DNA from: Diplolepis rosae
Taxonomy: Eukaryota; Arthropoda; Insecta; Hymenoptera; Diplolepididae
Assembly: GCA_030998225.1 (NCBI GenBank)
Contig: JAPYXD010000698.1
Coordinates: 10,721,001 to 10,785,000, forward strand
Direction of reading: 5' to 3'
Length of the DNA stretch: 64,000 nucleotides
Shown: positions 25,801 to 37,707 of the stretch, in pieces
How the letters are laid out: the number at the start of each line of letters is the position of its first letter
Numbering within the stretch: position 1 is the stretch's first letter
The notes under the pieces: generated by a model
Database searches by the model: none
Told to the model about the DNA's origin: nothing
What the model saw: the letters and a program-made list of their open reading frames with translations, nothing else
Position numbers and translations under genes: made by a program

Positions 25801-26949
25801 GAGAAGAAACTGGGGCTTAGTAGAGGTGGATAGTTGACATCGAAGCCTGTGGGTAGTCGTCAGAGTGACTTGACCCACTGTCCCAGTTTCGCGACCTTGG
25901 GGTGCCTCTAACTCAACTTTGGTTAGCTCCAGGTATATTACAAGGTATTCGTCTTGAAGCTTGAAATCTCGAGAAGAAACTGGTGCTTAGTAGAGGTCGA
26001 TAGTTGACATCGATGCCTGTGGGTAGTCGTCAGAGTGACTTGACCCACTGTCCCAGTTTCGCGACCTTGGGGTGCCTCTAACTCGAATTTGGTTAGCTCC
26101 AGGTATATGACAAGGTATTCGTCTTGAAGCTTGAAATCTCGAGAAGAAACTGGGGCTTAGTAGAGGTCGATAGTTGACATCGAAGCCTGTGGGTAGTCGT
26201 CAGAGTGACTTGACCCACTGTCCCAGTTTCGCGACCTTGGGGTGCCTCTAACTCGAATTTGGTTAGCTCCAGGTATATGACAAGGTATTCGTCTTGAAGC
26301 TTGAAATCTCGAGAAGAAACTGGGGCTTAGTAGAGGTCGATAGTTGACATCGAAGCCTGTGGGTAGTCGTCAGAGTGACTTGACCCACTGTCCCAGTTTC
26401 GCGACCTTGGGGTGCCTCTAACTCAACTTTGGTTAGCTCCAGGTATATGACAAGGTATTCGTCGTGAAGCTTGAAGTATCGAGAAGAAACTGGGGCTTAG
26501 TAGAGGTCGATAGTTGACATTGAAGCCTGTGGATAGTCGATAGAGTGACTTGACCCACTGTCCCAGTTTCGCGACTTTGGGGTGCCTCTAACTCAACTTT
26601 GGTTAGCTTCAGGTATATGGCAAGGTATTCGTCGTGAAGCTTGAAGTATCGAGAAGAAACTGGGACTTAGTAGAGGTCGATAGTTGACATCGAAGCCTGT
26701 GGATAGTCGACAGAGTGACTTGACCCACTGTCCCAGTTACGCGACTTTGGGGTGCCTCTAACTCAACTTTGGTTAGCTTCAGGTATATGGCAAGGTATTC
26801 GTCTTGAGGCTTGAAGTATCGAGAAGAAACTGGGACTTATTAGAGGTAGATATCAGACACAGAAGCCTCTGGATAGTCGATAGAGTGACTTGATCGACTG
26901 TCCCAGTTTCGCGACATTGGGCTGCTGTAACTCAACTTTGGTTAGCTTT
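19860..26949. repeat. 169/170-bp satellite array, about 42 monomers
   Basis: Head-to-tail monomers, located by GAAACTGG, start at 19867, 20037, 20207, 20377, 20546, 20716, 20885 and so on to 26826, with spacings of 169 or 170 bp. Nearly every monomer has GGTTAGCTCCAGGTATATG, CAAGGTATTCGTCTTGAAGC, AAGCTTGA and GTGACTTGACCCACTGTCCC. An 8-bp dyad AAACTGGG..CCCAGTTT lies within each monomer. Type A (170 bp) reads CTTGGGGTGCCTCTAAC. Type B (169 bp) reads TTTGGGCCGCTAAAAC. By my count B occupies monomers 4, 6, 9, 11, 14, 16, 18, 20, 23, 25 and 29, so the left two-thirds is mixed and the right third is almost all A. The last monomer is strongly diverged. The 80-85-codon minus-strand frames it contains repeat with the array and are by-products. 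The length is that of nucleosomal, often (peri)centromeric, satellites. Confidence 0.98.
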
Positions 26950-27603
26950 AGATTCAGAGGAAGCTAGCACTCCTACGATTTTTTTTTTTAAATAATTTTT
27001 CTATGTTTATAAGCATAGAGGGATTCGATAGCACTTAATTAGCACAAAATTCCTGTATAAAGTATAATTGAATGTATTAGTTACTCCATCTAATAGGCAC
27101 TGAATTCTGAAGTAGGTTATGTGTTGATATAGCAATGTTGTAATTCCAGCTTCAGGGACCTTATAAATCATTACTTTATTTGTTTCGGCTAAGCCTTTGT
27201 TCTGTTACTATCACGGGGTTCCGAATAGTAAAAGTGCAAGTAATCATTTTTTGAATTTTTCAAAAATAAAATTTAACCCTTTTTATTTTTAGCAGCGAAA
27301 AAAATGAAAACTGAATTAATAAAGAAAGTTGAATATATGTATGTTACTTTCAACCCCCTAACTTGGTTGGAACTAGTTCTTACTTGATTCGGATTTCAAT
27401 AGTATCATGTATAATTAAAATTAATAAATTCCCATTTTTCTGTAATGAAAAGAGTTAGTGAGAGTAAATGCATATAAATTCTATTGGAAATACTGTCGGC
27501 TACTGCTGCTAATGTAATGTCACTATTCAAATAACACTCTAGTTAGCTTCTCTCCCGATTTGTTTTTTTTTTTTTTCTCTTGATATTCGTTTTGAATTTC
27601 TGG
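26950..27603. other. Unique AT-rich sequence
   Basis: No supported feature. It directly follows the decayed last satellite monomer. Confidence 0.45.
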
Positions 27604-27726
27604 GACAGTGTATACTAGAGAATATACAAAAAATGAATTTATGTGACAGTGTGTATTAGAGAATATACAAAAATTGAATTTCCGTGACAGAGTATACTAA
27701 AAACTATACAAAAATTGAATTTATGT
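27604..27726 (+). repeat. 41-bp minisatellite, 3 copies
   Basis: GACAGTGTATACTAGAGAAT begins the first copy at 27604. Related copies start at 27645 and 27686, each followed by ATACAAAAA and TGAATTT. A partial fourth copy (GTGATCG) follows. Confidence 0.85.
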
Positions 27727-30364
27727 GATCGTATTTTAATTTGAAAAAACTGTTGGTTTTTCACGTCCTGAATGCAATGCTAAATAAATCGATTAATATC
27801 TTTCATCATCACGAGTAGATGGATAATGGAAAAAAATTAAATTCAAGGGGTAAAAACGCAAATTCTTATTTTTTCCATGCAGTTCTAGTTTATATGTCAA
27901 CAACAGAACCAATCGATAGTTTCGAGCGATTGAATTTGCAATCATATGTGGTACGGTTCGGAAACCTTCGACGCCAGATGAAAATCTGAAAAGCGTCAAT
28001 TTCTGCAAAATATTGCATGGTAACAGGTCGCTTTTTTCAGTGAGGATATTCTGTTACAAAGGCCCACCGATTAACAGCAGCGAAAGCACAAAACCTTAAT
28101 TAAACAGCATTCATTCGACCAGAAGGTTTCATTTGGTGATGAATTTTTTCTAGCTGCTTCTTGTCCCATTTTTTATTTTAGAGGTGTCGCTATAAAACGA
28201 AGCAAAGGGCTATTTTTCGCAATTTCTTTCTTTCTAGAAAATTCTTGTAAAATCAAATGCACATGTTTTATTATTTATAATTTATTTATAATTGGATAAA
28301 CAGCTCGAATTATGATAAAACTTTTTTTTTCTTTATTCAATAAGTCAACTTCTTGGAGACAGTTAACCAATTTTTTTTAAATTAAAAATTAAATTTTTCA
28401 ACATGATTCGAAACTACTCTTAAGATCTCATAAAACTGTATCCTAAAAATTAGAACTTATTCTGTTTTGGAACTGAAGTACTTTTTTTATCTAACTTTCT
28501 TCCCTCCTATTCAGTAATACCACATTTTGAGAACTAGATATCAGTTTCTTTTTTAAATTATTTCTGTCGCAAATTGACATTGGCTCCGACAAGCAAATAT
28601 GTGAACTTTGGACTATGTTTTCCCCTAATTATTTTTTTATTTTTTTGAAATACCACAACAAAGTATATTTCCTCAACTCGTCTACTATTTTACTCTTTTT
28701 ACACTTTTAGACGTAAGATTTTTCCAACAAAAATCTTTTTTAGAAAAATCCTCAAATTTGCAAAGGATCCAATTTTGGAGTGTTTAGATAATAAATAATG
28801 AGATATTCATCAGAATATAGTTTTAATAGAGCTTTACTATTATGTAAATCATATTTGATTTTTTTTGTTTCCTCTAAAATCACCAATTTCCTTCAGGGGA
28901 GATCATTCTTTATTTTCTCAATTTTTTGTAATATTATTGAGTTGTGCACTCCCTCCAATATAAAAGACAAAATATGGAATCAGCATTGCCATCACGCGAT
29001 TTGCATGTGGCAGATCGTTTTCGTAGTCAGAATGCCGGGTGTGGTGATAAGAGGCGATAAGGCAGACAAAACCAGTGTCTCCGAGCTAATAACTATTTTG
29101 CGCGTTCAGCAGTCCATATGGCAATAGCATACGGTATATTTGGAACGTATGGCGCGGAAAAGAGAATTGCAAGCCAGTTGGGGGCTCTTTATCGGCAAGC
29201 AGCACGCGTTTCTTGCCCTCGTCTTCGTGCCCGGTCGTGGAACATTTCCGCGGGACGTGCTTAAACGTCGTTTTCTCTCGTTTTGTTGTCCCCACCTCTA
29301 TTACCCCATTCTTTCATGGAAATACCCCCACAACCCTCTTTAGCTTGTCTGATATCCGCGATCGTGCATTTTACAAGGCTTATCAACCTTCGTGCGAGCA
29401 TATGTGAGGAAAAATGCGAAAATTGCGATAGGGGTAGAGAGGTTTATTAATTACGTGCATTTAATTAACGATCTCTCTCTCCATGACCCATTAACTGATA
29501 AAAACTCTTTACTGATTAGGCTGAGTTTAAAAACTCTCATTTTATATTCATTATGATTCCTGGTCTTTCTCTAATTTAAATACTTGACAAAATTATTCCT
29601 TTTTTTCTATTATTCAGATCTAAATGGAACTCAGTTTCACTTTTTATAAAGTTTTGGAGGTCACTGAACTCGAATCTAACTTCAAAATTTGTATCGCGTC
29701 TTTTTTTGTAATGTAGTCCGCCATATTGGACTCGACATTTAAAATCTCGCAACATGAGCTTTGATTCAAATTCTAGATTTCTGAAATTTGTTTCTTATTT
29801 TACGTTGAAATGGAATAATAAAAACTTACGAGAAGGAGTTGTTGGAGTTTAATTGGATATTTACCAGATTAGAGCTATGAGATGTACTTAAATTTCATTT
29901 TTTCATTGTTTTACTTTCCTCAGACTTTTTTCATTTCTATTCTTGAGTTACAAAGGGGAACCTTTTCAAATAGCTATTAGGTTTGCAAGGAGTTTAACTT
30001 TAAACACTAACGATGGCTTTTACCCCCTTTTTTTCTTACTACGTTGAAGGAGGCGAAGGGAGACACGTCCCACGCACGTCGCTACGTAATCACAATGGTT
30101 AGTGCGATTGCGATCAGCTAATGACGTAAGAAAGTGCACCCCTCGTTAAGGAATACCGACACGATCGGCCCCATCGCAAAAGCTAGCCTTTCGCCCCTGC
30201 GAAAGGTTAACAGGGTGACAGCCAAAGAAACTCAGACAAAGCATCGATCTATTAAATTACAAGAATTTGGTCCTTCACCTACAAATTACTCAAATTTTCC
30301 CCAACATTTTTTTCATGTTCTGCGTATAGTTTTGCTTGGGAAGAGGTTTTTTTATTTAATAATA
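27727..30364. other. Unique sequence with GC-richer islands
   Basis: No supported gene. An island at about 28965-29430 contains two GATAAG boxes 11 bp apart (29045 and 29056) and several overlapping open frames on both strands that look like by-products. A second island at about 30040-30240 contains TGACGTAAG. Both are candidates for regulatory DNA only. Confidence 0.4.
29045..29061 (+). promoter_or_regulatory. Paired GATA-factor-like sites
   Basis: GATAAGAGGCGATAAG contains two exact GATAAG boxes in the same orientation with an 11-bp period, inside one of the few GC-richer non-repetitive stretches here. GATA factors bind WGATAR. Whether these boxes are used cannot be told from sequence. Confidence 0.25.
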
Positions 30365-30885
30365 TTTTTCATTAATAAACAAAATATATAACTTCTTTGA
30401 AAAAATGTTCATGACCAAACTTGTAGATCTGTTTGAATGAAACAATTTTGTTTCTTAAAATTGTTTCAGTATCTCATATATTTTGTCGGGAAAATTGAAT
30501 TTTTTATCATTTTAAAAACCTTTTTGATGAATAAATGAAAATATATAACTCTTATGAAAAAATAGTTAATAGCTAATTTGTAGATCTTTTTGAAAAGAAC
30601 AATTTTCTGTCTCAACAGTTTTTTCGTATCTCGCATAGATTTGATGCAAAGTAGAATTTTTCAATTTTGATAAAATTTTTTACAATCAAAACAAAAACTA
30701 CGGTTCCGATCAAAAAGTGCTCTGAAGTAAATTTGTATATCTTCTTTAGATAAACAATTTTATCTGGAAATTTCTTTTCGCATCTCGTATAGTTTTTTTT
30801 GGCAATCATTAGTTTTTATTCTCAACAACATTTTTCATTAATAAAGAAATAATATAAACCCTATGAAAAAATGGTCAGCAGGAAA
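30365..30885 (+). repeat. R156 family, about 3.5 tandem copies
   Basis: Diverged monomers show TTGTAGATCT at 30421, 30578 and (as TTGTATATCT) 30733, so the period is about 155-157 bp. Each has ATTAATAAA or a variant at the start, TATGAAAAAATG, ACAATTTT and GTATCTC. The reverse complement of this unit is found at 18.4-18.6 kb and near 55.6 and 56.5 kb. Confidence 0.75.
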
Positions 30886-30959
30886 GTTAGATAAGGTTGG
30901 CAGATTCTATTATAGTTTTTATTTCAAATCACAAAATATTTAAAACCTGGATAGCTTCT

Positions 30960-31025
30960 ACCAATTCTAATTTAATTTAATGTAATAATGTAATGTAATA
31001 ATGTAATTTAATGTAATAAATAATA
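30960..31025 (+). repeat. TAATGTAA-type microsatellite
   Basis: Irregular iterations of TAATTTAA and TAATGTAA. Low-complexity DNA. Confidence 0.8.
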
Positions 31026-32284
31026 CATCAGGACTATTTCGATCAATCATTAATCTCATTCTGTAGCTGCTAATTAAGTCATTCCGAGAAAGCTTGCACA
31101 ATATCGTAGTCTAACTTAACTTTTAGTAAAACACAATTCCATTTAACTTGTAATCTGATCATAAAAGGAAATTGAAATGAACACTCCGTTAATTTCTGTC
31201 TATGGAAAATAGAGAAAAGTAACAAGGTTAATAGTGCAAGAAGTAAATAACTTTCTGAATGATAGAGAATGCTTAAGGTGAAGTTACAACAAAGTCAGAG
31301 ATGAAGCGCAAAATCAACAACAAAGTAACGTAAAGAAGACCACAGCTCGGCGACTGATAGAAAGAATTACAAAATTCTGAAATGGAAACCTAGGAATCGG
31401 TGGAAACTTTGTTCTCTAAAGGTAAGAAGAAGAAGAAGAAGAACCGAGAGGGTAAGAGAAAAATAAAATGGAAGATGGTTGAAAGATCCAGAGAATTTCA
31501 TTCCATTCTATATCTGTATCATTACTTTTCTTAAGCATAATCCTAGAAAATACGAAGCAACGAGGAAGTCTGAGTTTGACGAAGTTTGCATCAACTTGAA
31601 ACTTGTGGTGACAAATTAAACAGCTCAGCTATTCGGACAGATAGTTCTCAAATCGTCACCGGAATGAGTTGTGATGGATTTCTTCCTGGAACAGCTGTGA
31701 AGTACTAAACTTTTTTGTGGGATGAACTTATCTTGATGTTTCAGTGATAATTTATCTTTAATTAAATGTAAATCCGACGAAATCTGAAGTTTAGGGGCAT
31801 CCAATAATATAATTGAGTTTAAGAATAAGTTTCCCAGACAAAGTCTTAATTAAGGAAACTGACAAAGTAAGAAATTTACTTAAAGTCTTGAAACTATAAA
31901 CTTGATTCTTGCTTTAAATTTGGAATACAAAAAATTTCAACCTGGAGAGTTTGGTTATCAATCAATAATTTTAAAGCGTTTAAACCCAAATGAAAACAAT
32001 TTTAATTGTTTACAATTAAAACCAAATTGATATTTGCGTTCATATGATATAAAAGAAAAATCAACTAAAAAAGAAGATCAAATTAACGTTTAATTCAGTG
32101 TTAAGACGAGATATATATTTGTTTTATTACTATGATCTTAAATCATTTTCTGTTTAAATTTTAAAAAAGCTCATTTTTATTATAATTCTTTGTTCATATG
32201 ACGTTTTTTTTTCTTAAAATGAATTTATTAAAGTCATAGATCATCTGGACCAGGTAACTGAAATATATATTATTTATTCCTAAA
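31026..32284. other. Unique AT-rich sequence with an (AAG)n run
   Basis: (AAG)n of about 6 units at 31425-31443. No gene or transposon recognised. Confidence 0.45.
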
Positions 32285-32540
32285 AGTTGACTTTTTTAAT
32301 TTACAAAATATCTTTATGAAAATCTGGAAACCGTAATAAAATAAACTTCTTCTCAGCAAAAATGTTGGAAAATATTTTTTTAGAGAAAATAAAAGTGAAA
32401 GAGTTGTCAGCAATAAAAGTAACCTGTAAAATTTTGTGAAAAATTTTCACTAAGGTGTAGTTGACCGACTTTTTTATTGTCTTCTGTTTTTTTTTCAAAA
32501 TTTTTAAAAAGATATTTTGTAAACTAAAAAAGTCATCTTA
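32285..32540. repeat. Short inverted-repeat element
   Basis: TTGACTTTTTTAATTTACAA followed by AATATCTTT at the left is mirrored by AAAGATATTTTGTAAAC then TAAAAAAGTCATCT at the right. The arms are about 35 bp with few mismatches and a loop of about 185 bp. This is probably a small MITE; no coding capacity. Confidence 0.7.
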
Positions 32541-33404
32541 TGGGAACTTTTACGGGAATTTGGTCACATGTTTGGTTGAATATAAAAATGTATGGAAAGA
32601 ACAAGTGGAAAAACTTTCATTTCTTATCTTCAAGTTAAAGTAGATGAAACTAATGACGTTTTGAAACTTTTTTCCAAGATATATTCAAATTAAAAATACT
32701 CACCACAAATATCAAATAATCTTGATTTGATCTTGTATACTTTTATCTTTTACATTCCAATTTGTGTAAAGCCAACATTGCCTTACTCACAAATATGTTT
32801 GCTTATTATCTATGGACGAAGTTCTCAATCTACATGAAAGGTGAGGTAATATCACTTGGAACTATTCACCAGAAGCGTGTCCTGATCGATCGGGCAAATG
32901 GTTCGATTGTTCCGTAATGAGATTCAATAAAGCCACTGTGTGTACGTATCTATTCCACTAGAATGACTATCCTAGGTATTAGTATCGTGGCACACGTGGA
33001 CGAGCAGGATAGGTTCTACCTAGCTGGTATAACTTTAGCCGCGTAGGCGACAGATCTTCGAGCCGTCGGCATTAATAGCTTAATGCATTTATGCATTTAT
33101 GTATCTATTTATCGAATCTAGTTTACATCGTTATTAGTTTCTCGACACATTATAGATACATATATATACCCTAACAACCGTTACCTGTACTACATATATA
33201 ACGAAGCATACCTAATCCATCGGATATGTCAATCAATTTATAACCAAGCGCACGATCGGAAAAACATAATCATAAATATATTTCGTTGTTTACTCGGAGA
33301 AAAATGCTTTATACTCGACATATTCAAGATTATGCAAAGTATTGGGAACTGCAGAGCAGCGAAACGCTATCTATAATTCCAATGCGGCTAAAATGAGAAC
33401 AAAC
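32541..33404. other. Unique sequence with a GC-richer island
   Basis: Positions 32830-33090 are non-repetitive and less AT-rich than their surroundings, followed by ATGCATTTATGCATTTATG. This may be regulatory. No gene is supported. Confidence 0.4.
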
Positions 33405-33996
33405 AAAAAGGGGTCGAATGTTTGCAATTAATTTTAATTTGTGCATAAAGGTGATTTTATGATTGTTTTGTGAAGTTTGGAACAATAAGTGAATGATAAA
33501 AATAAATATTTATCGGGTACAAAGTGTTTTAAATAGGATTTTCATAGTATACAGCGAAAAACACGTTTTCTGTTTAAACTATTTTACTAAGAAAAAACAA
33601 GTATTCCACTATACTATGCAAGTTTGAACACGTTATAAGCTTAAATAAACTTATTTTAACGTAAATATAAACTCTGAATGAAATTTTATAATTTTATACA
33701 TGAAATAGTTACTATTTGAAAAAGTGGAACCTGAAAGTTAGGTTAGAATTCGTATTTCAGTTCTGACCGTCTATTATTCATATTTTTTGCCCATTCTGGC
33801 TCAAATTTTTTTTTTGTATACATCAATTAAAGTTTATTCGAGCTCATAGTGTGTTACAATTTGCAGTGCATGGTAAAATAATTGTTTCTTTTTGGAAAAA
33901 ATAGTTTGGACAGAAAACATGGTTTTAGCTATATACAATGAAAATTCTGTTTGAAACACTTAAAATAAAATTCATTTTAAACATTCGACCCCCTTG
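33405..33996. mobile_element. TIR element, ~590 bp
   Basis: Left end AAAAAGGGGTCGAATGTTT then AATTAATTTTAATTT. Right end mirrored as AAATAAAATTCATTTTAAAC then ATTCGACCCCCTTG. The arms are about 37 bp. No transposase frame. The target duplication is not clear. Confidence 0.7.
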
Positions 33997-34808
33997 TGTT
34001 AACTCGTGACACTAGCGCAACCAAGATTTCAGATCCCAATAATATTAGTGTAGTAACTATAAGTTACTAAAATGTTTTTCTAAGCAAAAGCAATATTGGA
34101 ATTTTTCCAACTTTTTTATTTGAACTTTAACCTCGTGCAGTATGTAAGAAAAAAATTACACATCAATTCCAAGAATTTTGATCGATTTTGTAGAAATTTA
34201 GCTCTAAAATGAGCCCAAGAACATTAAAAAATGTTGATTACTTCTAAAGTTATTTAAAATTTAAGAAAGCATTGAAATATTGACTATTTCTGCAATAACT
34301 TCTTCAAAATTTAACAAAACGAATTCATGCTGGGTTCATTTTATAAAGAATTTTGATAGCTTTAAATTTAATCAAGAGAACAAATTTTTTCACTTACATA
34401 ATTAAAATTAGAATAATTTAAGCACACTGATAGAAATGGTTCAGGAGTTTTAGCCATTCGGTTGTAGGTTGGGAATTTATAATTATATTTATAAAATAAT
34501 ATGTCTCTCTGAACAACGCAGGATGTTGAATATAGAAATCAAAATATTGTAAGTGAAACTGGTCGAATCAGAAATATAATATGGGAAGGCGAACAATACA
34601 TTTTTCCATAGCAACCAATAATATAGATAGTTGATTCGTTTATATTTATTCAGTTATAATCGGATGGTTAAAATACAAATCTCATATTGATGTATCTATG
34701 CCAGCAATAAGGTAAGGTTAAATTAATCATAAATATCGTTGTGACAGCCATTCCTTTCTATCAGTGCAATTATCGAAAAACAGGTGGCCGGACAATTCTG
34801 ACCTGTAC
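33997..34808. other. Unique AT-rich sequence
   Basis: No supported feature. Confidence 0.45.
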
Positions 34809-34889
34809 TGTATATACTGATTACCAGGGATAAGGCTTCTACTGAATAATCCAGTGGAAGCCTTATCACTGGTAATCTGTGTATATACA
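34809..34889. ncRNA. Pre-miRNA-sized hairpin (candidate)
   Basis: An 81-nt near-perfect stem-loop. Arm 1 carries GATTACCAGGGATAAGGCTT and arm 2 carries AAGCCTTATCACTGGTAATC. The arms extend outward to GTATATAC/GTATATAC, and the loop is about 6 nt. Defects are one G/A mismatch, a T/G pair and an asymmetric bulge near the base. Pairing stops abruptly outside the hairpin, and this size and shape fit Drosha/Dicer substrates. I do not recognise a known mature miRNA. It could instead be a tiny palindromic MITE. The strand is undetermined because either transcript folds. Confidence 0.4.
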
Positions 34890-35375
34890 CCTTTTCCCAG
34901 TGAATTTAGGGAGAGTCTATCCATAGATAACTAAAAAAAATAATATTGGATCTAACAGCCTACACTGTCAGAGATTATTGTATTCAATGTCAAAGTAACG
35001 GTGAAGCAGGATATTTCCTTCACTGTTTGAAAACTAGTAAATCATTGAAACTGGTAGGCAATGTTTTGAATCAATTTTGTCATCGATAATACTAAAATTT
35101 CTTGTTAATTATGTCAAAAATGCCTCGTACAGGAGCAAACTTGAGTTAAACATTCCTCTAAATGTGGACATTTATGACGTCATAAAGTATAATTCTTTAG
35201 TCACCATTAGTTGGTGAATAAGAATCCGAACTTAAAATTTAGAAATTCGAAATGGCGGATCCAATATGGCTGGCTAAAATGCAAAAAGTTATCTATAATT
35301 GGGATAAAATTTGGTATCAGGGGGTTTTTAGGGTAGCTGATTGCGAATTTGAGCTTTGATCTCAAAAACCTCTGT
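34890..35375. other. Unique AT-rich sequence
   Basis: No supported feature. Confidence 0.45.
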
Positions 35376-35615
35376 GCAGTCGGGGCTCGTTTATCGGGAC
35401 TATCCCGAATCGAATGGGTCTCGTAGGGGCTCCCATCTAATGGGGCTCGTTTGATGGAAAGCGTTTGATTGGTCAGTCGAGTCAACCGTGGTCACCGCTG
35501 TGTCATCGCAATTGGTTGACGCATCGCGTGGCTTTTCAATAGTGGGGTTAAGAGGAACGATCGAGCGTTTCGATAGACGTGTCTCTAATGTTCCGATAAA
35601 CGAGTCCCGACTGTA
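35376..35615. mobile_element. GC-rich MITE (CAGTCGGGGCTCG TIR)
   Basis: GCAGTCGGGGCTCGTTTATC at the left is mirrored by CCGATAAACGAGTCCCGACT at the right, giving TIRs of about 24 bp in a 240-bp element. The body is much more GC-rich than its flanks. An internal stretch (AATTGGTTGACGCATCGCG) recurs alone at about 35802-35824 with one change, so a fragment was duplicated nearby. Confidence 0.85.
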
Positions 35616-36249
35616 GTTCCTTTTTTCCTAACGATGGTGGTAACTAAGGTTCTCTTGTGAATAGATAACGGATTAGTAACTAATTACGTCTTTTTCTGCA
35701 ACAGTAACTATAAATATCATTACTTTTGAAATATTGAACAGAAATTTTTAATTTAGTAAATATTTCCCATATTTCTAACAGTATCTAAAAAATTTTTTAA
35801 AATTGGTTGACGCGTCGCGTGGCTTTCCAAATTCACAATTTGTTCATTTATGTAACAAAACTCACAAACAATTAAAAATAGATATACATTACCAAAGATT
35901 GTTTGTCGATATATCAACCACCATGCTTCAAAGGGTTTATGATAATTCAATAATGTGATACTATATTAGAATTTGTCACTAATGAATTTGAAATATTATA
36001 ATATATAAACTATATGTTATATACGTTTATTAATTATTTATTCTTCAATAATACAATATAAATGTACAATGAAAATATAACTAATAAAAAGTGCAAATGT
36101 GTGTTTGTGAAAAATGAGCTTAGATTGCTCAAAACTTTACATAATAAAAGAAGTAAGAATTTATCGAGAAATGAAACGCACACAATCCTGATTAGTCATA
36201 CCCGATTGTACATTCTAATTAATTTTGAAACTTATTGGTATTTCAAATT
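35616..36249. other. Unique AT-rich sequence
   Basis: Apart from the 35-bp MITE fragment near 35800, nothing is supported. Confidence 0.45.
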
Positions 36250-36968
36250 AATTAGTTGAGTTTGAAATTTCTGCCACTGCCTACATTATTATTGGCACTT
36301 CACAAAACACAATGCAAACACTACTTTGTCATAAGTACCACCTAAAACTTTCATGTTTGAGTTCGATTGCAGAATGTATGATATAGAATTATAAACCAAA
36401 GCTACTAAACATTATGAGAGTCTAAAATTCAGTGTTATCACCCAGTATTATCTTTGAATATTACAAGCCACATTATAGATTATACGCGTTAATATATGCA
36501 TAAAATAATTGTCGATACAGAAGCCTACTTCTGGAAAATGTTGGAATTATTTTTAAACTGAATTGCTCGTGGGAAATGTTCCGGTTCAGTTATTATTAAT
36601 TTGGTCATTAGCTACTTAAATTTCAGGTTTTGGTTGTTTAATAAACTTGTTAATGTTCAATGAATTCTTTCTTTTAGCGAAACATTTTAATTTTAAAAAT
36701 GAGAATAAAAAGAAATTTACAATAATCAATCAATTAGTAAGTTTATCAGCAATTAGTAGATTTTATATTATTAATTATTTCATAAAATGCAGTAATAAAA
36801 ATTAGTTATTTAATTTTAAATTTAATTCAAATTTAAAGAACTTGAAATCTTTTTGTGGAAAAAAAGACGCTTTCGACTGCGCTGGGATTCGAGCCCAGGT
36901 CTTTCGATTGCGATTCTCTGATAATTTAGGCAGTGGCAGAAATTTCAAACTCAACTAATTAATTTAAA
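36250..36968. repeat. Inverted pair of family-S ends
   Basis: TTAGTTGAGTTTGAAATTTC then TGCCACTGCCTA at the left is mirrored by TAGGCAGTGGCAGAAATTTC then AAACTCAACTAATTAA at the right. The right end is joined to a family-S copy on the minus strand. This is either two S elements in opposite orientation or one 719-bp TIR element built from them. Confidence 0.65.
36838..36925 (-). repeat. SINE-like family S, copy S2 (tRNA T-arm)
   Basis: On the minus strand CTGGG-CTCGAAT-CCCAG forms a perfect 5-bp stem with a 7-nt loop, like a tRNA T arm with an RNA polymerase III box B. It is followed by CGCAGTCGAAAGCGTC, a T-run and CCACAAAAAGATTTCAAG. The 5' half does not fold as a tRNA in what I can see, so 'tRNA-derived' is inference. 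Confidence 0.6.
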
Positions 36969-37324
36969 TTTAATATTAAATTAATTATTTATTTAACTTT
37001 TTGCAAAGAGTATTTTCGAAATTATTTTGACCAGAGAATTCACTCTTAAAATATGTTCATTAGCTTAGGGTCCAGAAATAATGTACATACAAAGACTATA
37101 AAAATGAAATACATAAATATGCATAAAATTATACCGAAACCTTACTCAAACACATGAAGGTTCTTAAAAGTAACAATTGAATTCTAGCAGCATGAACTTT
37201 GAAAACCCTAAGCTAAAACTAGAATATATTTGTGTATAAATGGTGGAGAAAATATACTATAGATGCAAGTAGGTAAACTAGCACAAAACCTTAACACGAT
37301 TATTATTTATGCTTTATATATATA
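36969..37324. other. Unique AT-rich sequence
   Basis: No supported feature. Confidence 0.45.
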
Positions 37325-37543
37325 CACAGAGAAAAATGGATGTTTAGAATTAACATCTAGATGTTTAACTATGGGACAGCCATCTTATATGTTTAGTTGT
37401 AATATCTAGATATTCAGGAATAATATCTAAGATGTTAAAATATGCAGAGATTAATATCTTGGATATTAAAGTTGAACATCTAGATAATACAATTGAACAT
37501 ATAAGATGGCTGTCCCATAGTTGAACATCTATTTTTCTCCGTG
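37325..37543. mobile_element. CAC-type MITE C1 (219 bp, TA duplication)
   Basis: Ends CACAGAGAAAAATGGATGTT and GAACATCTATTTTTCTCCGTG, flanked by TA on both sides (37323-37324 and 37544-37545). Almost the whole element is palindromic: TATGGGACAGCCATCTTATA in the left half is answered by ATAAGATGGCTGTCCCATAG in the right half. A (TA)n tract follows. It belongs with the elements at 40.4, 52.1 and 57.8 kb. Confidence 0.88.
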
Positions 37544-37707
37544 TATATATATATATATTTGGTTGTTTCAGTAGTTTGAGAATTCGAATTGATTCAGGTT
37601 ATCTGGAATTTTGAATTCTAATTAACTGACCATAAACATTTGTTTGAACTGATAAAAATATAAGTGAACAAATGCAATTGTTATGTCTTTTATTGACTTT
37701 GGAGGTA

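Noticed and set aside
28798..29127. 109-codon plus frame
   Set aside because: Its first half is AT-rich random-looking sequence, and the GC-richer second half has overlapping frames on both strands.
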